64,000 nucleotides of DNA from Shewanella sp. TC10 (GCF_009663145.1 NZ_VKHR01000014.1:30742-94741); one strand, 5' to 3'. Shown: positions 19,511 through 28,820, counted from the first letter of the stretch. Notes: generated by a model from the letters alone, not told the origin. Made by a program: numbers and translations.

Positions 19511-19524
19511 TTGAGTTAGATCAT
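19511..19524. promoter_or_regulatory. partial FNR-type site upstream of uspE
   Basis: TTGAGTTAGATCAT matches the FNR consensus TTGAT-N4-ATCAA at 8 of 10 defined positions, 54 bases before uspE. It is next to the fnr gene itself, so feedback or anaerobic control of uspE is possible. Confidence 0.4.
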
Positions 19525-19548
19525 ATAATCAAAATTATATTAAACAAG

Positions 19549-20301
19549 TTAAGTTGCAATTCTTGAGTTACCTGCAAGTTGACTGAGTGCGACATGGTCT
19601 ACAATAGTGATGTACTTGCCTTTAACTTCGATAAGGCCAGCTTTTTGAAAACGTCCTAGTAAACGACTAATGGTTTCAACCGTTAAACCTAAGTAGTTAC
19701 CAATATCACCGCGAGTCATTGTTAATCTAAACTCGTGTGGCGAGAATCCACGACTACCAAATCTATTGGCTAAATTATTTATAAATGCTGCTAAACGTTC
19801 TTCTGCATTTTTCTTTGATAGTAATAAAATCATTTCTTGGTCGCCCATGATTTCATTACTCATTAGACGCATGATTTGCTGTCTTAATTTAGGCATGGTG
19901 CCAGAAAGGGTATCTAGTGTATCAAAAGGAATTTCACAAACCATTGCAGTTTCGAGGGCTTGTGCAAAGCTTTGATGTATTTGAGAGTGAATACCATCAA
20001 AACCAATAACATCGCCAGCTAGATGAAATCCAGTGATTTGTTCGTCACCTTGCTCAGTAATGGTAAAACTTTTGATAGTACCTGAACGGATAGCAAATAA
20101 AGATTTGAGAGGATCACCAGATTTAAAGATTTGATCACCTTTTTGAACCGGTTTTTTCCGTTCGATAATTTCATCTAGTTTATCTAGTTCGTTATTATCT
20201 AACGTGAAAGGAATGCAAAGCGATTCCATACTGCAATCATGACAATGAATTGCACAACCACCAGTAGAAGCGCGAAGCTGTTTCGTTTGATCTGTAGGCA
20301 T
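19549..20301 (-). CDS. fnr: FNR-type oxygen-sensing transcription regulator (EtrA in Shewanella)
   Basis: This CRP/FNR-family regulator senses oxygen through a [4Fe-4S] cluster and switches on anaerobic genes. The cluster cysteines are in '[19 protein letters not shown]' (Cys16, 20, 23 and 29 from my start), with a further Cys in 'AMVCEIPF' corresponding to C122 of E. coli FNR. A cNMP-like beta-roll follows, then the recognition helix '[19 protein letters not shown]' with the E--SR contacts typical of FNR. That matches the perfect FNR box found before ccoN. The frame can open at a TTG (20313), but ATG 20301 agrees with family length. Its order beside uspE and the cco genes is typical. Confidence 0.95.
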   Translation of the reverse strand: MPTDQTKQLRASTGGCAIHCHDCSMESLCIPFTLDNNELDKLDEIIERKKPVQKGDQIFKSGDPLKSLFAIRSGTIKSFTITEQGDEQITGFHLAGDVIGFDGIHSQIHQSFAQALETAMVCEIPFDTLDTLSGTMPKLRQQIMRLMSNEIMGDQEMILLLSKKNAEERLAAFINNLANRFGSRGFSPHEFRLTMTRGDIGNYLGLTVETISRLLGRFQKAGLIEVKGKYITIVDHVALSQLAGNSRIAT

Positions 20302-20356
20302 ATATACTCTCAATTAATTACTACAATACCATGTTAAACTAATAACAAAGCTTGAG

Positions 20357-21046
20357 CTAGTTTAGCTGCATGATGGCAATATAAATAGTTTGTAATCCAA
20401 ATATTACTATCAAGATCCCACTAAATAGCCTTACTTTCTTTTTTTGTACCCATCCAGCCAATTTTTTTGCGGTTAATCCAGCACTTAGCAATGCGGGTAA
20501 GGTACCTAAGCCGAAAGCAAACATCACCAGAGCACCATTTAACGCGTCGCCAGCTGCAACCGACCAAGTCAATGTGCTATAAACTAATCCACACGGTAAC
20601 CAACCCCAAATCATCCCCGCAATTGTCGCTTGAAACTGAGTTTTAATTGGCAGTAATTTATTAGCTAAAGGCTTTAAAAATTTCCATAAACCTTTACCCA
20701 GTTTTTCAATATGCACAACACCAAACCAAATTTGCGCGATATATAAGCCTGTTACAATCATCATAATACCGGCAAGAATTCTCAAGCCGATAAGATAACT
20801 ATCAACATCAAACATATAACCTAAAGCAGCACTACTTGCTCCAGCTAGTGCTCCAGCAATGGTATAACTTAAAATTCTTCCGAGATTGTAACTAAGTAAA
20901 AAGCTTAATTGGTTTGCTAATCGGTTAGATGACGTTGGCGGCAGATTTGTTGCAAAAGCACCAATGAGTCCACCACACATGCCAAAACAATGCGCCGCGC
21001 CCATTAAACCAACAAGAAATGCTCCCCAAAAATTATATTCAATCAA
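20357..21046 (-). CDS. UreH/TauE-like membrane protein of the cbb3 locus
   Basis: The 229-residue protein has about six membrane helices. It opens with 'FWGAFLVGLMGAAHCFGMCGGLIGAFA', where an HC-x3-C-GG cluster in the first helix looks metal-related, and has a matching 'MIWGWLPCGLVYSTLTWSVAAGDALNGALVM' in the second half. This is the UreH-like/'sulfite exporter' (COG2836) type commonly placed after ccoS. A role in copper supply or oxidase maturation is inferred from that position. The start is TTG and overlaps the end of ccoS by 8 bases, so translation is probably coupled. Confidence 0.75.
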   Translation of the reverse strand: MIEYNFWGAFLVGLMGAAHCFGMCGGLIGAFATNLPPTSSNRLANQLSFLLSYNLGRILSYTIAGALAGASSAALGYMFDVDSYLIGLRILAGIMMIVTGLYIAQIWFGVVHIEKLGKGLWKFLKPLANKLLPIKTQFQATIAGMIWGWLPCGLVYSTLTWSVAAGDALNGALVMFAFGLGTLPALLSAGLTAKKLAGWVQKKKVRLFSGILIVIFGLQTIYIAIMQLN

Positions 21047-21323
21047 GTGGAGTGCTCTTGTTTAAAGGTTTTTCAGTTATTTCATCATGTTCTTTATCTG
21101 TGCCAGACTTTAATGAAGTAACTTCAGCTGAAATGGCTCGATCTGAGTCGATTGAAGCATCATTTGTTGGCGTTGGTGCAGGGCCTTCTTCGTCAAATAA
21201 TATAGACACACTTTGTCTATCTAAATCATCAAATTGTTCTGATTTAACAGCCCAAAAAAATACAGCGACAGCCACAGCCACAAATAACATGGCAATTGGA
21301 ATTAATACGTAAATGATACTCAT
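21039..21323 (-). CDS. ccoS: cbb3-type oxidase maturation protein CcoS
   Basis: The 94-residue protein has one N-terminal membrane helix ('IIYVLIPIAMLFVAVAVAVFFWAV') directly followed by the family signature 'FFWAVKSEQFDDLDRQSVSILFDEE'. CcoS is needed for cofactor insertion into cbb3 oxidase. The C-terminal tail of about 45 polar residues is longer than in many CcoS proteins, which often end soon after the signature. It overlaps ccoI by four bases (ATGA) and the downstream membrane protein by eight, giving a tightly coupled operon. Confidence 0.93.
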   Translation of the reverse strand: MSIIYVLIPIAMLFVAVAVAVFFWAVKSEQFDDLDRQSVSILFDEEGPAPTPTNDASIDSDRAISAEVTSLKSGTDKEHDEITEKPLNKSTPLD

Positions 21324-23755
21324 ATTTTTACCCTTAACAGGCGAAGACTATTTGAAACTACAATGATTGAGCTTATAGACATCCCAATTGCTGCTATATA
21401 TGGCACTACATGACCAGTAACCGCTAATGGCAAGATAATAATGTTATAAGCAAACGCCCATATTAAATTTTGTTTTATTATTCTGTTGGTAAGTTTAGCA
21501 AGTTTAATAGCCTGATTGAATTTAGAAAGGTGATCACCAAGTAAGATTAAATCTGCACTATTTTTAGCAATTGCGCTGCCACTACCCATAGCCACTGATA
21601 GGTTGGCTCCGGCTAAAACCGGTGCATCATTAATACCATCACCAAACATAGCAACATCTTGTTTTGTTTGTAGATTATTAATAAGATCTAGTTTATCTGC
21701 GGGGCTCAAACCAGAGTATGAATGCTTGATATTTAATTGTTCAGCTATTTCATTGACATGTTTTGCGCAATCACCGCTTGCGATACTGACTTGCAAACCT
21801 GATTGTTGTAAATCAGATACTGCTTGCTCGCTATCAACCCTTATTGAATCCTGTAAAACAAAACAAGCCGCTACTATATTGTCAATGGATAACCACAATA
21901 ATTGCCCCTGACAATGAGAAGCATCAATACCGTTAAATTGAGCGTTGCCAATTTTAATTTCTTTATTATCAATTTTACCAGATATGCCTAACCCTACATG
22001 ATGGGTGATATCTGTCGCGACAACATACTTACTGTGAAATGGCGAAAACGCTTGAGCGATCGGATGTATTGAACCTAACTCAAGGGCTGCTGCATAATTA
22101 AGTACGGTTTGTTGACTACCCTGTTGTGATTCTTCGGTAGTATCTGCATCTGTCAGAATAGTTTTTTGAATAGAAACAGTACCGCAGGTGAGGGTACCTG
22201 TTTTGTCGAATACAACATGTTGTAAAAGTGGAAGTTTCTCAAAAACGCCAGCCTTTTGAACAATAATCCCAAGTTTAGTAAAAATAGCTGTAGAGCAAGT
22301 AATCGCTGTTGGAGTGGCGAGCGCAAGAGCGCAAGGGCATGTTGCTACAAGTACTGATAGCATTACCCAAAAAGCATCTTCAGGCGATATGAATTGCCAC
22401 GCAAAGTAAGTGATTGCGGCTATTAAAATGATGGCTGTAGAAAAGTAACTGGCTGACTTATCAACCATCAAAGCAATTTTAGGCTTAGTGTTTGATGCAA
22501 CTTCTTGTAATCGTATAATTTCTGCGACTAATTGGTCTTGTCCTAATGCGGTGACTTCAACCGTTAAAGGTTGGTCAACATTGATTGTTCCGGCATAAAC
22601 CATGTCTTGTGCAGATTTAATTAACGGCATTTGTTCGCCAGTTAACATCGACTCATTTAAGCCGGACTTACCTTGTAAAATAATGCCGTCTGCAGCGACA
22701 ACTTCACCAGGTTTTATTAGTATTGTGTCGCCAATATTGAGTCGTTTAGCTGGAATTTCTGTAATGACTTCAATTGTTTCTGAATCATTTTCACAATGAG
22801 GTTCAATGGTTTTTAAATTCGCTGTTAACGGCACTAACTTGTGCAAGTTACTTGAACTTACAGAAGCTGTTTGTTTGGCTTTTTGTTCGAAGAATCGGCC
22901 CAATAAAAGAAAGAAGGTAAACATGGTGACAGATTCAAAATAAACTTCACCAGTTCCGGTAATGGTTGCAATGCAGCTAGCAATATAAGCGCCGGCAATT
23001 GCTAAGGATACCGATAAATCCATGTTTACTTTACCGCCTAGTAAACTTCTTACGGCACTAAAATAAAACGGTTGAGCTGAATAAAAGACGACAGGAGCGG
23101 CGAGTGTCATACTGACCCAGCGGAAATAATCACGCATTTCAGTATCTTGCAAAATAAAATAGTCAGAATAAAGGGCAAGGGCGAACATCATTACTTGCAT
23201 AGTAGCAAAGCCTGCCAAGCCTAATCTTAATAAAAAATTACGACTTTCTTGTTTGCTTAACTTTTCCTGTTCATCAACTTGATAAGGCGCTGCTTGATAA
23301 CCGATACGGCTAATTGCTGATAAAATTTCACTGAGCTTTACCGTTGAATCATTCCAACTGACAAGAGCGCGTTGCGTAGTTGAGTTAACTGAGATTTTTA
23401 CAATGCCAGGTAACTGTTTAATCTTGTGTTCAATTAACCAAGCACATGCAGCACAGGTGATCCCTTCTATAGAGACTGACAGTGTTTTTTCATCTTCTTT
23501 TGAATAAACTAAATCTTGTTGAATTTCCGGTAAATCATAAGCGGAATATTGAGCCAACTCTGAAGGAACTAATGCAGTCTGTTTACTACCCGGTTCACTA
23601 CGAAATTGATAGTAACTACTTAAACCTGAATCGATAATAGCTTGTGAAACAGCCTGACAACCAGGGCAACACATTAGTTGCTCCTGATTATCAATTACGG
23701 TTGTAAATTCACGACCAGTGAGTACAGGTTCATTACAATGAAAGCACGTTTGCAT
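21320..23755 (-). CDS. ccoI: copper-translocating P1B-type ATPase for cbb3 assembly
   Basis: The 811-residue CcoI (FixI) pumps copper across the inner membrane for the cbb3 active site. The N-terminus has a Cys-rich segment ('CFHCNEP' and 'CCPGCQAV') and then a heavy-metal-associated domain with CxxC in 'GITCAACAWLIEH' (Cys101, Cys104). The membrane part carries the transport motif 'CPCALALATP', the phosphorylated Asp is in 'FDKTGTLTCG', and 'MFGDGINDAPVLAGA' closes the ATP site. The doubled N-terminal Cys region is characteristic of CcoI rather than of general CopA pumps. It lies six bases after ccoH and overlaps ccoS. Confidence 0.95.
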   Translation of the reverse strand: MQTCFHCNEPVLTGREFTTVIDNQEQLMCCPGCQAVSQAIIDSGLSSYYQFRSEPGSKQTALVPSELAQYSAYDLPEIQQDLVYSKEDEKTLSVSIEGITCAACAWLIEHKIKQLPGIVKISVNSTTQRALVSWNDSTVKLSEILSAISRIGYQAAPYQVDEQEKLSKQESRNFLLRLGLAGFATMQVMMFALALYSDYFILQDTEMRDYFRWVSMTLAAPVVFYSAQPFYFSAVRSLLGGKVNMDLSVSLAIAGAYIASCIATITGTGEVYFESVTMFTFFLLLGRFFEQKAKQTASVSSSNLHKLVPLTANLKTIEPHCENDSETIEVITEIPAKRLNIGDTILIKPGEVVAADGIILQGKSGLNESMLTGEQMPLIKSAQDMVYAGTINVDQPLTVEVTALGQDQLVAEIIRLQEVASNTKPKIALMVDKSASYFSTAIILIAAITYFAWQFISPEDAFWVMLSVLVATCPCALALATPTAITCSTAIFTKLGIIVQKAGVFEKLPLLQHVVFDKTGTLTCGTVSIQKTILTDADTTEESQQGSQQTVLNYAAALELGSIHPIAQAFSPFHSKYVVATDITHHVGLGISGKIDNKEIKIGNAQFNGIDASHCQGQLLWLSIDNIVAACFVLQDSIRVDSEQAVSDLQQSGLQVSIASGDCAKHVNEIAEQLNIKHSYSGLSPADKLDLINNLQTKQDVAMFGDGINDAPVLAGANLSVAMGSGSAIAKNSADLILLGDHLSKFNQAIKLAKLTNRIIKQNLIWAFAYNIIILPLAVTGHVVPYIAAIGMSISSIIVVSNSLRLLRVKI

Positions 23756-23761
23756 GAATTA

Positions 23762-24241
23762 TTAATTTAACCAGTAATCTACATCATCTGTAATTTCAAT
23801 ACGTTGTTGAATTCTCCAACTCGCATCAAAGCCTTCTAATCGCACATTCCAGGGGCCTGAAATTGCATCAGATAAACCGATTCGAAAATCACCATTTCCA
23901 TCGGCTGTGGCATTAATACTGAAATCTTTTTCTTCTAATGTAGGGTGGATAAAATCGACTTTTAACGCTGCGCGATACTCTGGACCACCATGCTGACTAA
24001 TTTTTAATTCGTGATCATCAACTTCAACTAAAAATTGCATCCCTAAATTCTTAGCTTGTTTAATTTTACGTAAATCCATATTAATGGCTTTACCTTCTTT
24101 ATAATAATCATCCGATACCAGCGAGTCCGCGTTATCTATTGCAATGCTCATTGCGATCATACTTTTGATCACCACAACAGAGAGTAAAACAACAATAAAC
24201 CAAGGCCAAAAATGCTTATACCAGGGAAGGGGAGCAGACAT
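23762..24241 (-). CDS. ccoH: FixH/CcoH-family cbb3 assembly protein
   Basis: The 159-residue protein has one N-terminal membrane anchor ('FWPWFIVVLLSVVVIKSMIAMSIAI') and the FixH signature 'SLVSDDYYKEGKAINMDLRKIKQAKNLGM'. A periplasmic beta-rich domain follows, ending in 'GPWNVRLEGFDASWRIQQRIEI'. FixH proteins stabilise the assembling oxidase together with the CcoI copper pump. It starts the second transcription block of the locus, after the terminator that follows ccoP, and ends six bases before ccoI. Confidence 0.9.
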   Translation of the reverse strand: MSAPLPWYKHFWPWFIVVLLSVVVIKSMIAMSIAIDNADSLVSDDYYKEGKAINMDLRKIKQAKNLGMQFLVEVDDHELKISQHGGPEYRAALKVDFIHPTLEEKDFSINATADGNGDFRIGLSDAISGPWNVRLEGFDASWRIQQRIEITDDVDYWLN

Positions 24242-24307
24242 AAAACGGTCCTAAAAAGTAAGAATTATTATAGTGACATTTTAACCCGAAAAGGCTTAAG
24301 AATCACT

Positions 24308-24339
24308 TAAAAAAAAGGCTTCGTTTTCACGAAGCCTTT
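24308..24339 (-). terminator. terminator of ccoNOQP
   Basis: On the minus strand a 10-bp stem (AAAGGCTTCG with CGAAGCCTTT) is followed by a run of eight T residues, 19 bases beyond the ccoP stop. It separates the structural oxidase operon from the ccoH-ccoI-ccoS assembly genes. Confidence 0.92.
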
Positions 24340-24357
24340 GATGTTACTGCGTTGTAA

Positions 24358-25326
24358 CTATTTGTTTGATAAGCTATAAACGTAAGCAGATATAACGTGG
24401 ACTTTCTCTTCGCCAAGAATGTTATCCCATGCTGGCATGACACCAGTACGTCCATTTGCAATTGACTGCATCACTTGCAAACGACTACCGCCATATAACC
24501 AAGCATTATCAGTTAAATTAGGTGCGCCCATAAATTTATTACCGGTTCCGTCCATACCATGACAAGCAAAACAACCTTTCATATATGAACCTTGACCTTG
24601 CGCTGCTAATGTAGCGTCATGATCACGTCCTGATAATTTAAATACGTATTCAGCAAGACCTTGTATTTCACTGTCTTCAATTGGTAATCCACCTTTAGGA
24701 GGCATCATACCATTTCGACCGTTCATAATTGATGTCTTGATAGTTGCAAGCTCTCCACCGTATAACCAATTATTATCAGTTAAGTTAGGAAAGCCAATAC
24801 TACCGCGAGCATCAGAGCCATGACACTGAGCACAGTTCTGCAAGAACAAACGTCCACCAACTTTAAGTGCTTCTTCATCTTTAACTAAATCCTCTAAAGG
24901 AGTGGCTAAATAAGCAGCGAAAATTGGTCCGTACTTTTCATCAGCAGCAGCGACCTCACGGTCATACTGTGATAGGCGATTCTCAGCTTTAGCAAGCTCT
25001 ACTGCAGCTTTTGAATCAGCTTTAATGCCTTCTTCATAACCTACGCTTTGGTTTGAACTTGTCCAACCAAATAGACCTTTATAGCTACCGAGACCTGGAT
25101 AAAGTGCTAGGTAAATCAAACCAAAAACGATACTGATATAGAACATATAAGCCCACCACTTTGGTAGCGGGTTATTAAGTTCTTCAATACCATCAAAGGT
25201 ATGACCCATTGATTCGCCTTCTTCAATTCCGGTCTTGTTCTTTGAACAAGCACGTAAAAGGAAGAAACAACCAGCAATAACTAATAGCGTCGGAAAAATA
25301 ATCCACACATTCCAAAAGATACTCAT
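24358..25326 (-). CDS. ccoP: cbb3-type cytochrome c oxidase subunit III, dihaem
   Basis: The 322-residue protein has two N-terminal membrane helices (about 5-25 and 58-78) joined by the conserved 'HTFDGIEELNNPLPKWW' segment. Two c-type haem domains follow, with CAQCH at 165-169 and CFACH at 252-256. Axial Met ligands are probably in 'GMMPPKGG' and 'GVMPAWD'. It carries electrons from cytochrome c4/c5-type donors towards CcoN. The start overlaps the ccoQ stop by one base. It is the last gene before a strong terminator. Confidence 0.96.
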   Translation of the reverse strand: MSIFWNVWIIFPTLLVIAGCFFLLRACSKNKTGIEEGESMGHTFDGIEELNNPLPKWWAYMFYISIVFGLIYLALYPGLGSYKGLFGWTSSNQSVGYEEGIKADSKAAVELAKAENRLSQYDREVAAADEKYGPIFAAYLATPLEDLVKDEEALKVGGRLFLQNCAQCHGSDARGSIGFPNLTDNNWLYGGELATIKTSIMNGRNGMMPPKGGLPIEDSEIQGLAEYVFKLSGRDHDATLAAQGQGSYMKGCFACHGMDGTGNKFMGAPNLTDNAWLYGGSRLQVMQSIANGRTGVMPAWDNILGEEKVHVISAYVYSLSNK

Positions 25327-25502
25327 TACTTATTATCTCCTGAATGGTTAGTTTGCTTTGCAATTTCTTCTTCTGAAAAAATCAGGTTAGCGGCTTCATC
25401 AAATTTCGGTTTGCTTTTTGAGCTGTAAGCCCAATAAAAAATACCGGCAAATACGACCATAACAATAATGGTAAGAATGCCTTGTAACGTTCCGTAATCC
25501 AT
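25326..25502 (-). CDS. ccoQ: cbb3-type oxidase small subunit CcoQ
   Basis: A 58-residue frame lies between ccoO and ccoP. It begins MDYGTLQGIL, continues with a single membrane helix (TIIVMVVFAGIFYWAYSS) and ends in a charged tail (KPKFDEAANLIFSEEEIAKQ). A short N-terminus, one helix and a 'FDEAA' tail are typical of CcoQ, which stabilises the oxidase complex. Its stop shares a base with the ccoP start (TAATG), and the ATG is preceded by an AGGAGG-like sequence. The order ccoN-O-Q-P confirms the call. Confidence 0.95.
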   Translation of the reverse strand: MDYGTLQGILTIIVMVVFAGIFYWAYSSKSKPKFDEAANLIFSEEEIAKQTNHSGDNK

Positions 25503-25512
25503 AATTGCCTCC

Positions 25513-26127
25513 TTATTTCAGCGCGTGGCCAAGTGACTGTAGATATGCGATTAACGCTTCTAATTCAGTCTTGCCTTCAACAGCCTCTTGAGCGCCAGCA
25601 ATTTCTTCTTCGGTATACAAATTATGATCCGGATGGAAATTACTTAAGATTTGCATCTTCTTACCAGTGAGTTTTCCATCTAATTTATTTTCAGCTAACC
25701 AAGGGTAGGCTGGCATATTAGACTGAGGAACAACATCACGTGGGTTAATTAAATGCACTTCATGCCATTTGTCACTGTAACGACCGCCAACGCGGGCTAA
25801 ATCTGGACCTGTACGTTTAGAACCCCACTGGAAAGGGTGATCCCAAACTGACTCACCAGCAACAGAGTAATGACCGTAACGTTCAGTTTCAGCACGTAAA
25901 GGACGGATCATTTGGCTGTGACAGTTATAACAACCTTCACGAACATAAATGTCACGACCTTCGGTCTGTAAAGCAGTATACGGAATTAATCCTTCAACTG
26001 GTTCAGTCGTATCCTTAGAAAAAAGTAACGGAGTGATCTGAACTAAACCGCCAAAACTGATGGCGATAACTGTAAAGATACCTAGCAGACCGATGTTTTT
26101 CTCGATTAACTCATGATTAAATTTCAT
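25513..26127 (-). CDS. ccoO: cbb3-type cytochrome c oxidase subunit II, monohaem
   Basis: The 204-residue CcoO has one N-terminal membrane helix ('[25 protein letters not shown]') and a periplasmic cytochrome c domain with the haem site GCYNCH at 65-70 followed by '[22 protein letters not shown]', a strictly conserved CcoO stretch. The axial Met is likely in 'NMPAYPWL'. It passes electrons from CcoP to CcoN. It lies 11 bases after ccoN and 10 before ccoQ. Confidence 0.97.
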   Translation of the reverse strand: MKFNHELIEKNIGLLGIFTVIAISFGGLVQITPLLFSKDTTEPVEGLIPYTALQTEGRDIYVREGCYNCHSQMIRPLRAETERYGHYSVAGESVWDHPFQWGSKRTGPDLARVGGRYSDKWHEVHLINPRDVVPQSNMPAYPWLAENKLDGKLTGKKMQILSNFHPDHNLYTEEEIAGAQEAVEGKTELEALIAYLQSLGHALK

Positions 26128-26138
26128 CGTTCTGCTCC

Positions 26139-27572
26139 TTATGCTTTTTCTTCAGCTAAAGCTGGTAAAGAATCTTTAGGTGCATTAACAGTACGAATAA
26201 CGTTGTATGCCATAATGAACATACCTGTTAAGAAGAATACACCACCAATAAAGCGTACAAAGTAGAATGGGTAAGATGCTTCTAAACTCTCTACAAAGCT
26301 ATAAGTTAATGTTCCATCAGAGTTAACTGCACGCCACATTAGACCTTGCATAACACCTGAAATCCACATTGCTACGATGTATAAAACAGTACCAATTGTC
26401 GCTAACCAGAAATGGACATTGACAAGGTTAGAGCTGTACATACGACCATGACCGAATAAAACAGGGATAAGGTGGTAAAGAGAACCAATAGAAACCATTG
26501 CAACCCAGCCTAAAGCGCCTGAGTGAACGTGACCTACTGTCCAGTCAGTATAATGCGATAAGGCATTAACTGTCTTAATTGCCATCATTGGTCCTTCGAA
26601 GGTAGACATACCATAGAAAGATAATGAAACAACTAAGAAGCGAAGTACTGGATCGGTACGTAGCTTATGCCAAGCACCTGATAAGGTCATAATACCGTTA
26701 ATCATGCCACCCCAAGATGGAGCAAATAAGATTAACGACATCACCATACCTAGAGTCTGAGTCCAGTCAGGTAACGCGGTATAATGAAGGTGATGTGGAC
26801 CAGCCCAAATATACAGTGCAATCAACGCCCAAAAGTGAACAATTGAAAGACGGTAAGAATAAACAGGGCGACCAGCTTGCTTAGGTACAAAGTAATACAT
26901 CATGCCTAAGAAACCTGCAGTTAATAAGAAACCAACCGCATTATGTCCATACCACCACTGTACCATCGCATCGACTGCGCCTGAGTACATGGAATATGAT
27001 TTGAATAAGCTGACAGGAACCGCCATTGAGTTAACAATGTGCAGAACTGCTACCGTGATAATGAAAGCACCAAAGAACCAGTTAGCCACATAAATGTGCG
27101 AAGTAGTTCGTTTAATGATTGTGCCAAAGAACACTACAGCATATGCAACCCAAACAATGGTAATTGCGATATCAATAGGCCACTCTAATTCTGCATACTC
27201 TTTACCTGAGGTGAATCCCATTGGTAAGGTGATTGCAGCTGAGAGGATAATAGCTTGCCAACCCCAGAATGTAAATGCAGCTAATTTAGGTGCAAATAAA
27301 CGGGTTTGACAGGTGCGTTGTACGATATAGTAGGATGTTGCGAAAAGGGCTGAAGTACCAAACGCGAAAATCACAGCATTCGTATGTAGTGGTCTAAGAC
27401 GACTATACGTTAACCATGGTGTTTCGAAGTTTAGTTGTGGCCAGATTAACTGGGCCGCTATCAATACACCAACTGCCATGCCAACGATTCCCCACAAAAC
27501 TGTGGTTAATGCGAACTGGCGAACAATAGTGTAGTTGTAATCAGCGCCTGTAGGCTGGGAATGATTCATCAT
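26139..27572 (-). CDS. ccoN: cbb3-type cytochrome c oxidase catalytic subunit I
   Basis: The 477-residue haem-copper subunit has about 12 membrane helices and reduces oxygen with high affinity at the haem b3/CuB centre. Haem and copper ligands are visible in '[14 protein letters not shown]', '[22 protein letters not shown]', '[16 protein letters not shown]' and '[16 protein letters not shown]'. It is the first gene of ccoNOQP. Its upstream region, shared with a divergent lipoprotein gene, holds a perfect FNR box, consistent with induction at low oxygen. Confidence 0.97.
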   Translation of the reverse strand: MMNHSQPTGADYNYTIVRQFALTTVLWGIVGMAVGVLIAAQLIWPQLNFETPWLTYSRLRPLHTNAVIFAFGTSALFATSYYIVQRTCQTRLFAPKLAAFTFWGWQAIILSAAITLPMGFTSGKEYAELEWPIDIAITIVWVAYAVVFFGTIIKRTTSHIYVANWFFGAFIITVAVLHIVNSMAVPVSLFKSYSMYSGAVDAMVQWWYGHNAVGFLLTAGFLGMMYYFVPKQAGRPVYSYRLSIVHFWALIALYIWAGPHHLHYTALPDWTQTLGMVMSLILFAPSWGGMINGIMTLSGAWHKLRTDPVLRFLVVSLSFYGMSTFEGPMMAIKTVNALSHYTDWTVGHVHSGALGWVAMVSIGSLYHLIPVLFGHGRMYSSNLVNVHFWLATIGTVLYIVAMWISGVMQGLMWRAVNSDGTLTYSFVESLEASYPFYFVRFIGGVFFLTGMFIMAYNVIRTVNAPKDSLPALAEEKA

Positions 27573-27783
27573 AATGCTTCCACGGCTTATTACTTTTACT
27601 TTTAATTATAGTAAAGATGGACTTTACCTGTTTAGGCTGACTATTGCAGAAAAAACAACCTGAAATGAAGTTGCTTTTTAATGCTTTGTCAAGGTGTTAG
27701 CTCATGTTTTTTATATCTATCATGAGGCAATGCAATGATACTTGAGCTGTGTCAAAAAAGATACTCAGAGAACCTGAGTAAAC

Positions 27784-27797
27784 TTGATCCAGATCAA
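27784..27797. promoter_or_regulatory. FNR box in the ccoN/lipoprotein divergent region
   Basis: TTGATCCAGATCAA is an exact match to the FNR consensus TTGAT-N4-ATCAA. It lies 212 bases before ccoN and 32-47 bases before the divergent lipoprotein gene. It could serve either direction; the fnr gene itself is in this window. Confidence 0.85.
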
Positions 27798-27843
27798 TTT
27801 CCTAAAGATAATGTTATCAATTTGAATCATGAGGTTATTATTT

Positions 27844-28293
27844 GTGCATTTTTTAACAAAGTCTGCTTTGTTGTTATTTTTTATTGCTAATTTAGTAGGA
27901 TGCGATTCACAACCAAAAGAACAAAACACACAAAGCAGAATTGTAGATGAGTCTCTCTGTCAATTTAGTCAAGGGAAATGTGAACAAAATGTACACAACT
28001 TGGAAGTCTCACTATTAATAAACCCCGTTTTCACACCAAGCGAAAAACCACTAGATATCGCCCTTAATTTCTCCAAGCCTGTAAAAGATGCCCAAATTAG
28101 AATAGAAGGTAGAGATATGTTCATGGGGATTATACCTGTGAACCTAACAACTAAAGATGATAAAGCTTATACCGGTTCTGCAATCTACGGTTCATGTAGT
28201 AGTGATTATATGGTGTGGCGAGCGATTGTGACATTTAGCTTAGATGAACAAACTAAAACGGTTTATTTTGATTTTTTAGCTGATAACCATTAA
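27844..28293 (+). CDS. putative lipoprotein divergent from ccoN, function unknown
   Basis: The product has a lipoprotein signal (HFLTKSALLLFFIANLVGC, lipobox LVGC) and a mature part of about 130 residues rich in beta strands, with a conserved-looking 'IYGSCSSDYMVWRAIVTF' near the end and four Cys in the mature chain. The second half ('PLDIALNFSKPVKDAQIRIEGRDMFMGIIPVNLT') faintly recalls the immunoglobulin-like periplasmic domain of FixH-type proteins; I do not claim homology. A longer frame starts at ATG 27829, but GAGG is well placed (9 bases) for the GTG at 27844. The FNR box upstream suggests co-regulation with the oxidase genes. Confidence 0.6.
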   Translation: MHFLTKSALLLFFIANLVGCDSQPKEQNTQSRIVDESLCQFSQGKCEQNVHNLEVSLLINPVFTPSEKPLDIALNFSKPVKDAQIRIEGRDMFMGIIPVNLTTKDDKAYTGSAIYGSCSSDYMVWRAIVTFSLDEQTKTVYFDFLADNH

Positions 28294-28328
28294 CTCATTA
28301 TAAATTTAGCTCTCACACCTAAATCGTG

Positions 28329-28356
28329 TTGATAATCATTATCATTTAGTTATAAT
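28329..28356 (+). promoter_or_regulatory. promoter overlapped by a perfect Fur box
   Basis: TTGATA (28329-28334) and TATAAT (28351-28356) are spaced by 16 bases. Over the -35 and spacer lies TGATAATCATTATCA (28330-28344), an exact 7-1-7 inverted repeat equal to the Fur core. This is the classic geometry for iron repression of the small gene that follows. Confidence 0.85.
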
Positions 28357-28384
28357 GTTTATAATTAAATTTGAGGTGACTATC

Positions 28385-28618
28385 ATGACACAATTAAACA
28401 TATCCATATCACTCGAAAAAATGGCTGCTTTGATCCAAAGCGGTCATCTATGTGTCGCAGATTTTAAAAGCCTGGATATAGAAACAAAAAAACAGTTATG
28501 GCAATTGTGTCTTGTCGCTTGTAACAAGCGGATATATTGTAATTCACCTAAAGAGCTAAATGACTCTGATCAAGATATAGATGTTTTAGAGCAGCAGGTT
28601 ATATCAATATTTTCATAA
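28385..28618 (+). CDS. small protein under Fur-type control, function unknown
   Basis: The 77-residue soluble protein (MTQLNISISLEKMAALIQSG...) is probably all-helical and has four Cys or so, including 'GHLCVADF' and 'LCLVACNKRIYC'. I do not recognise the family. The frame extends ten residues upstream, but those codons start inside the -10 box of the promoter, so the real start must be ATG 28385, which has GAGGTGA seven bases before it. The Fur box makes expression in iron starvation likely. It is monocistronic; selO follows about 200 bases later with its own leader. Roles in iron sparing or siderophore-linked functions are possible but unproven. Confidence 0.72.
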   Translation: MTQLNISISLEKMAALIQSGHLCVADFKSLDIETKKQLWQLCLVACNKRIYCNSPKELNDSDQDIDVLEQQVISIFS

Positions 28619-28777
28619 TTTTAGAGTGAGTAAATAATCAATAATCTCTAAGTTAACTGGCTTTTAAAGACGGCTTACCAATCCTACATCTAATCAAAGT
28701 TTGAGTGTATTAACTTTGTTAAACTATTGTTCTGAAAGTTCTGAGGTATGATATTCTCTACTTTTATATAAGTTATC

Positions 28778-28813
28778 GATAATGTAAAACATTATCAAAA
28801 CTCAATTTTGATA
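28778..28813 (+). repeat. two overlapping perfect inverted repeats before selO
   Basis: GATAATGT-AAA-ACATTATC (28778-28796) is followed by a second hairpin (28793-28813) whose arms are TATCAAAA and TTTTGATA around CTCAA. They share the bases TATC, so they cannot form together in RNA. The second ends eight bases before the selO start. They may be operators or a leader switch. Confidence 0.7.
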
Positions 28814-28820
28814 CCTTGGT

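Noticed and set aside
22602..22799. Antisense frames inside ccoI and other long genes
   Set aside because: They are shadows of well-supported genes in other frames.
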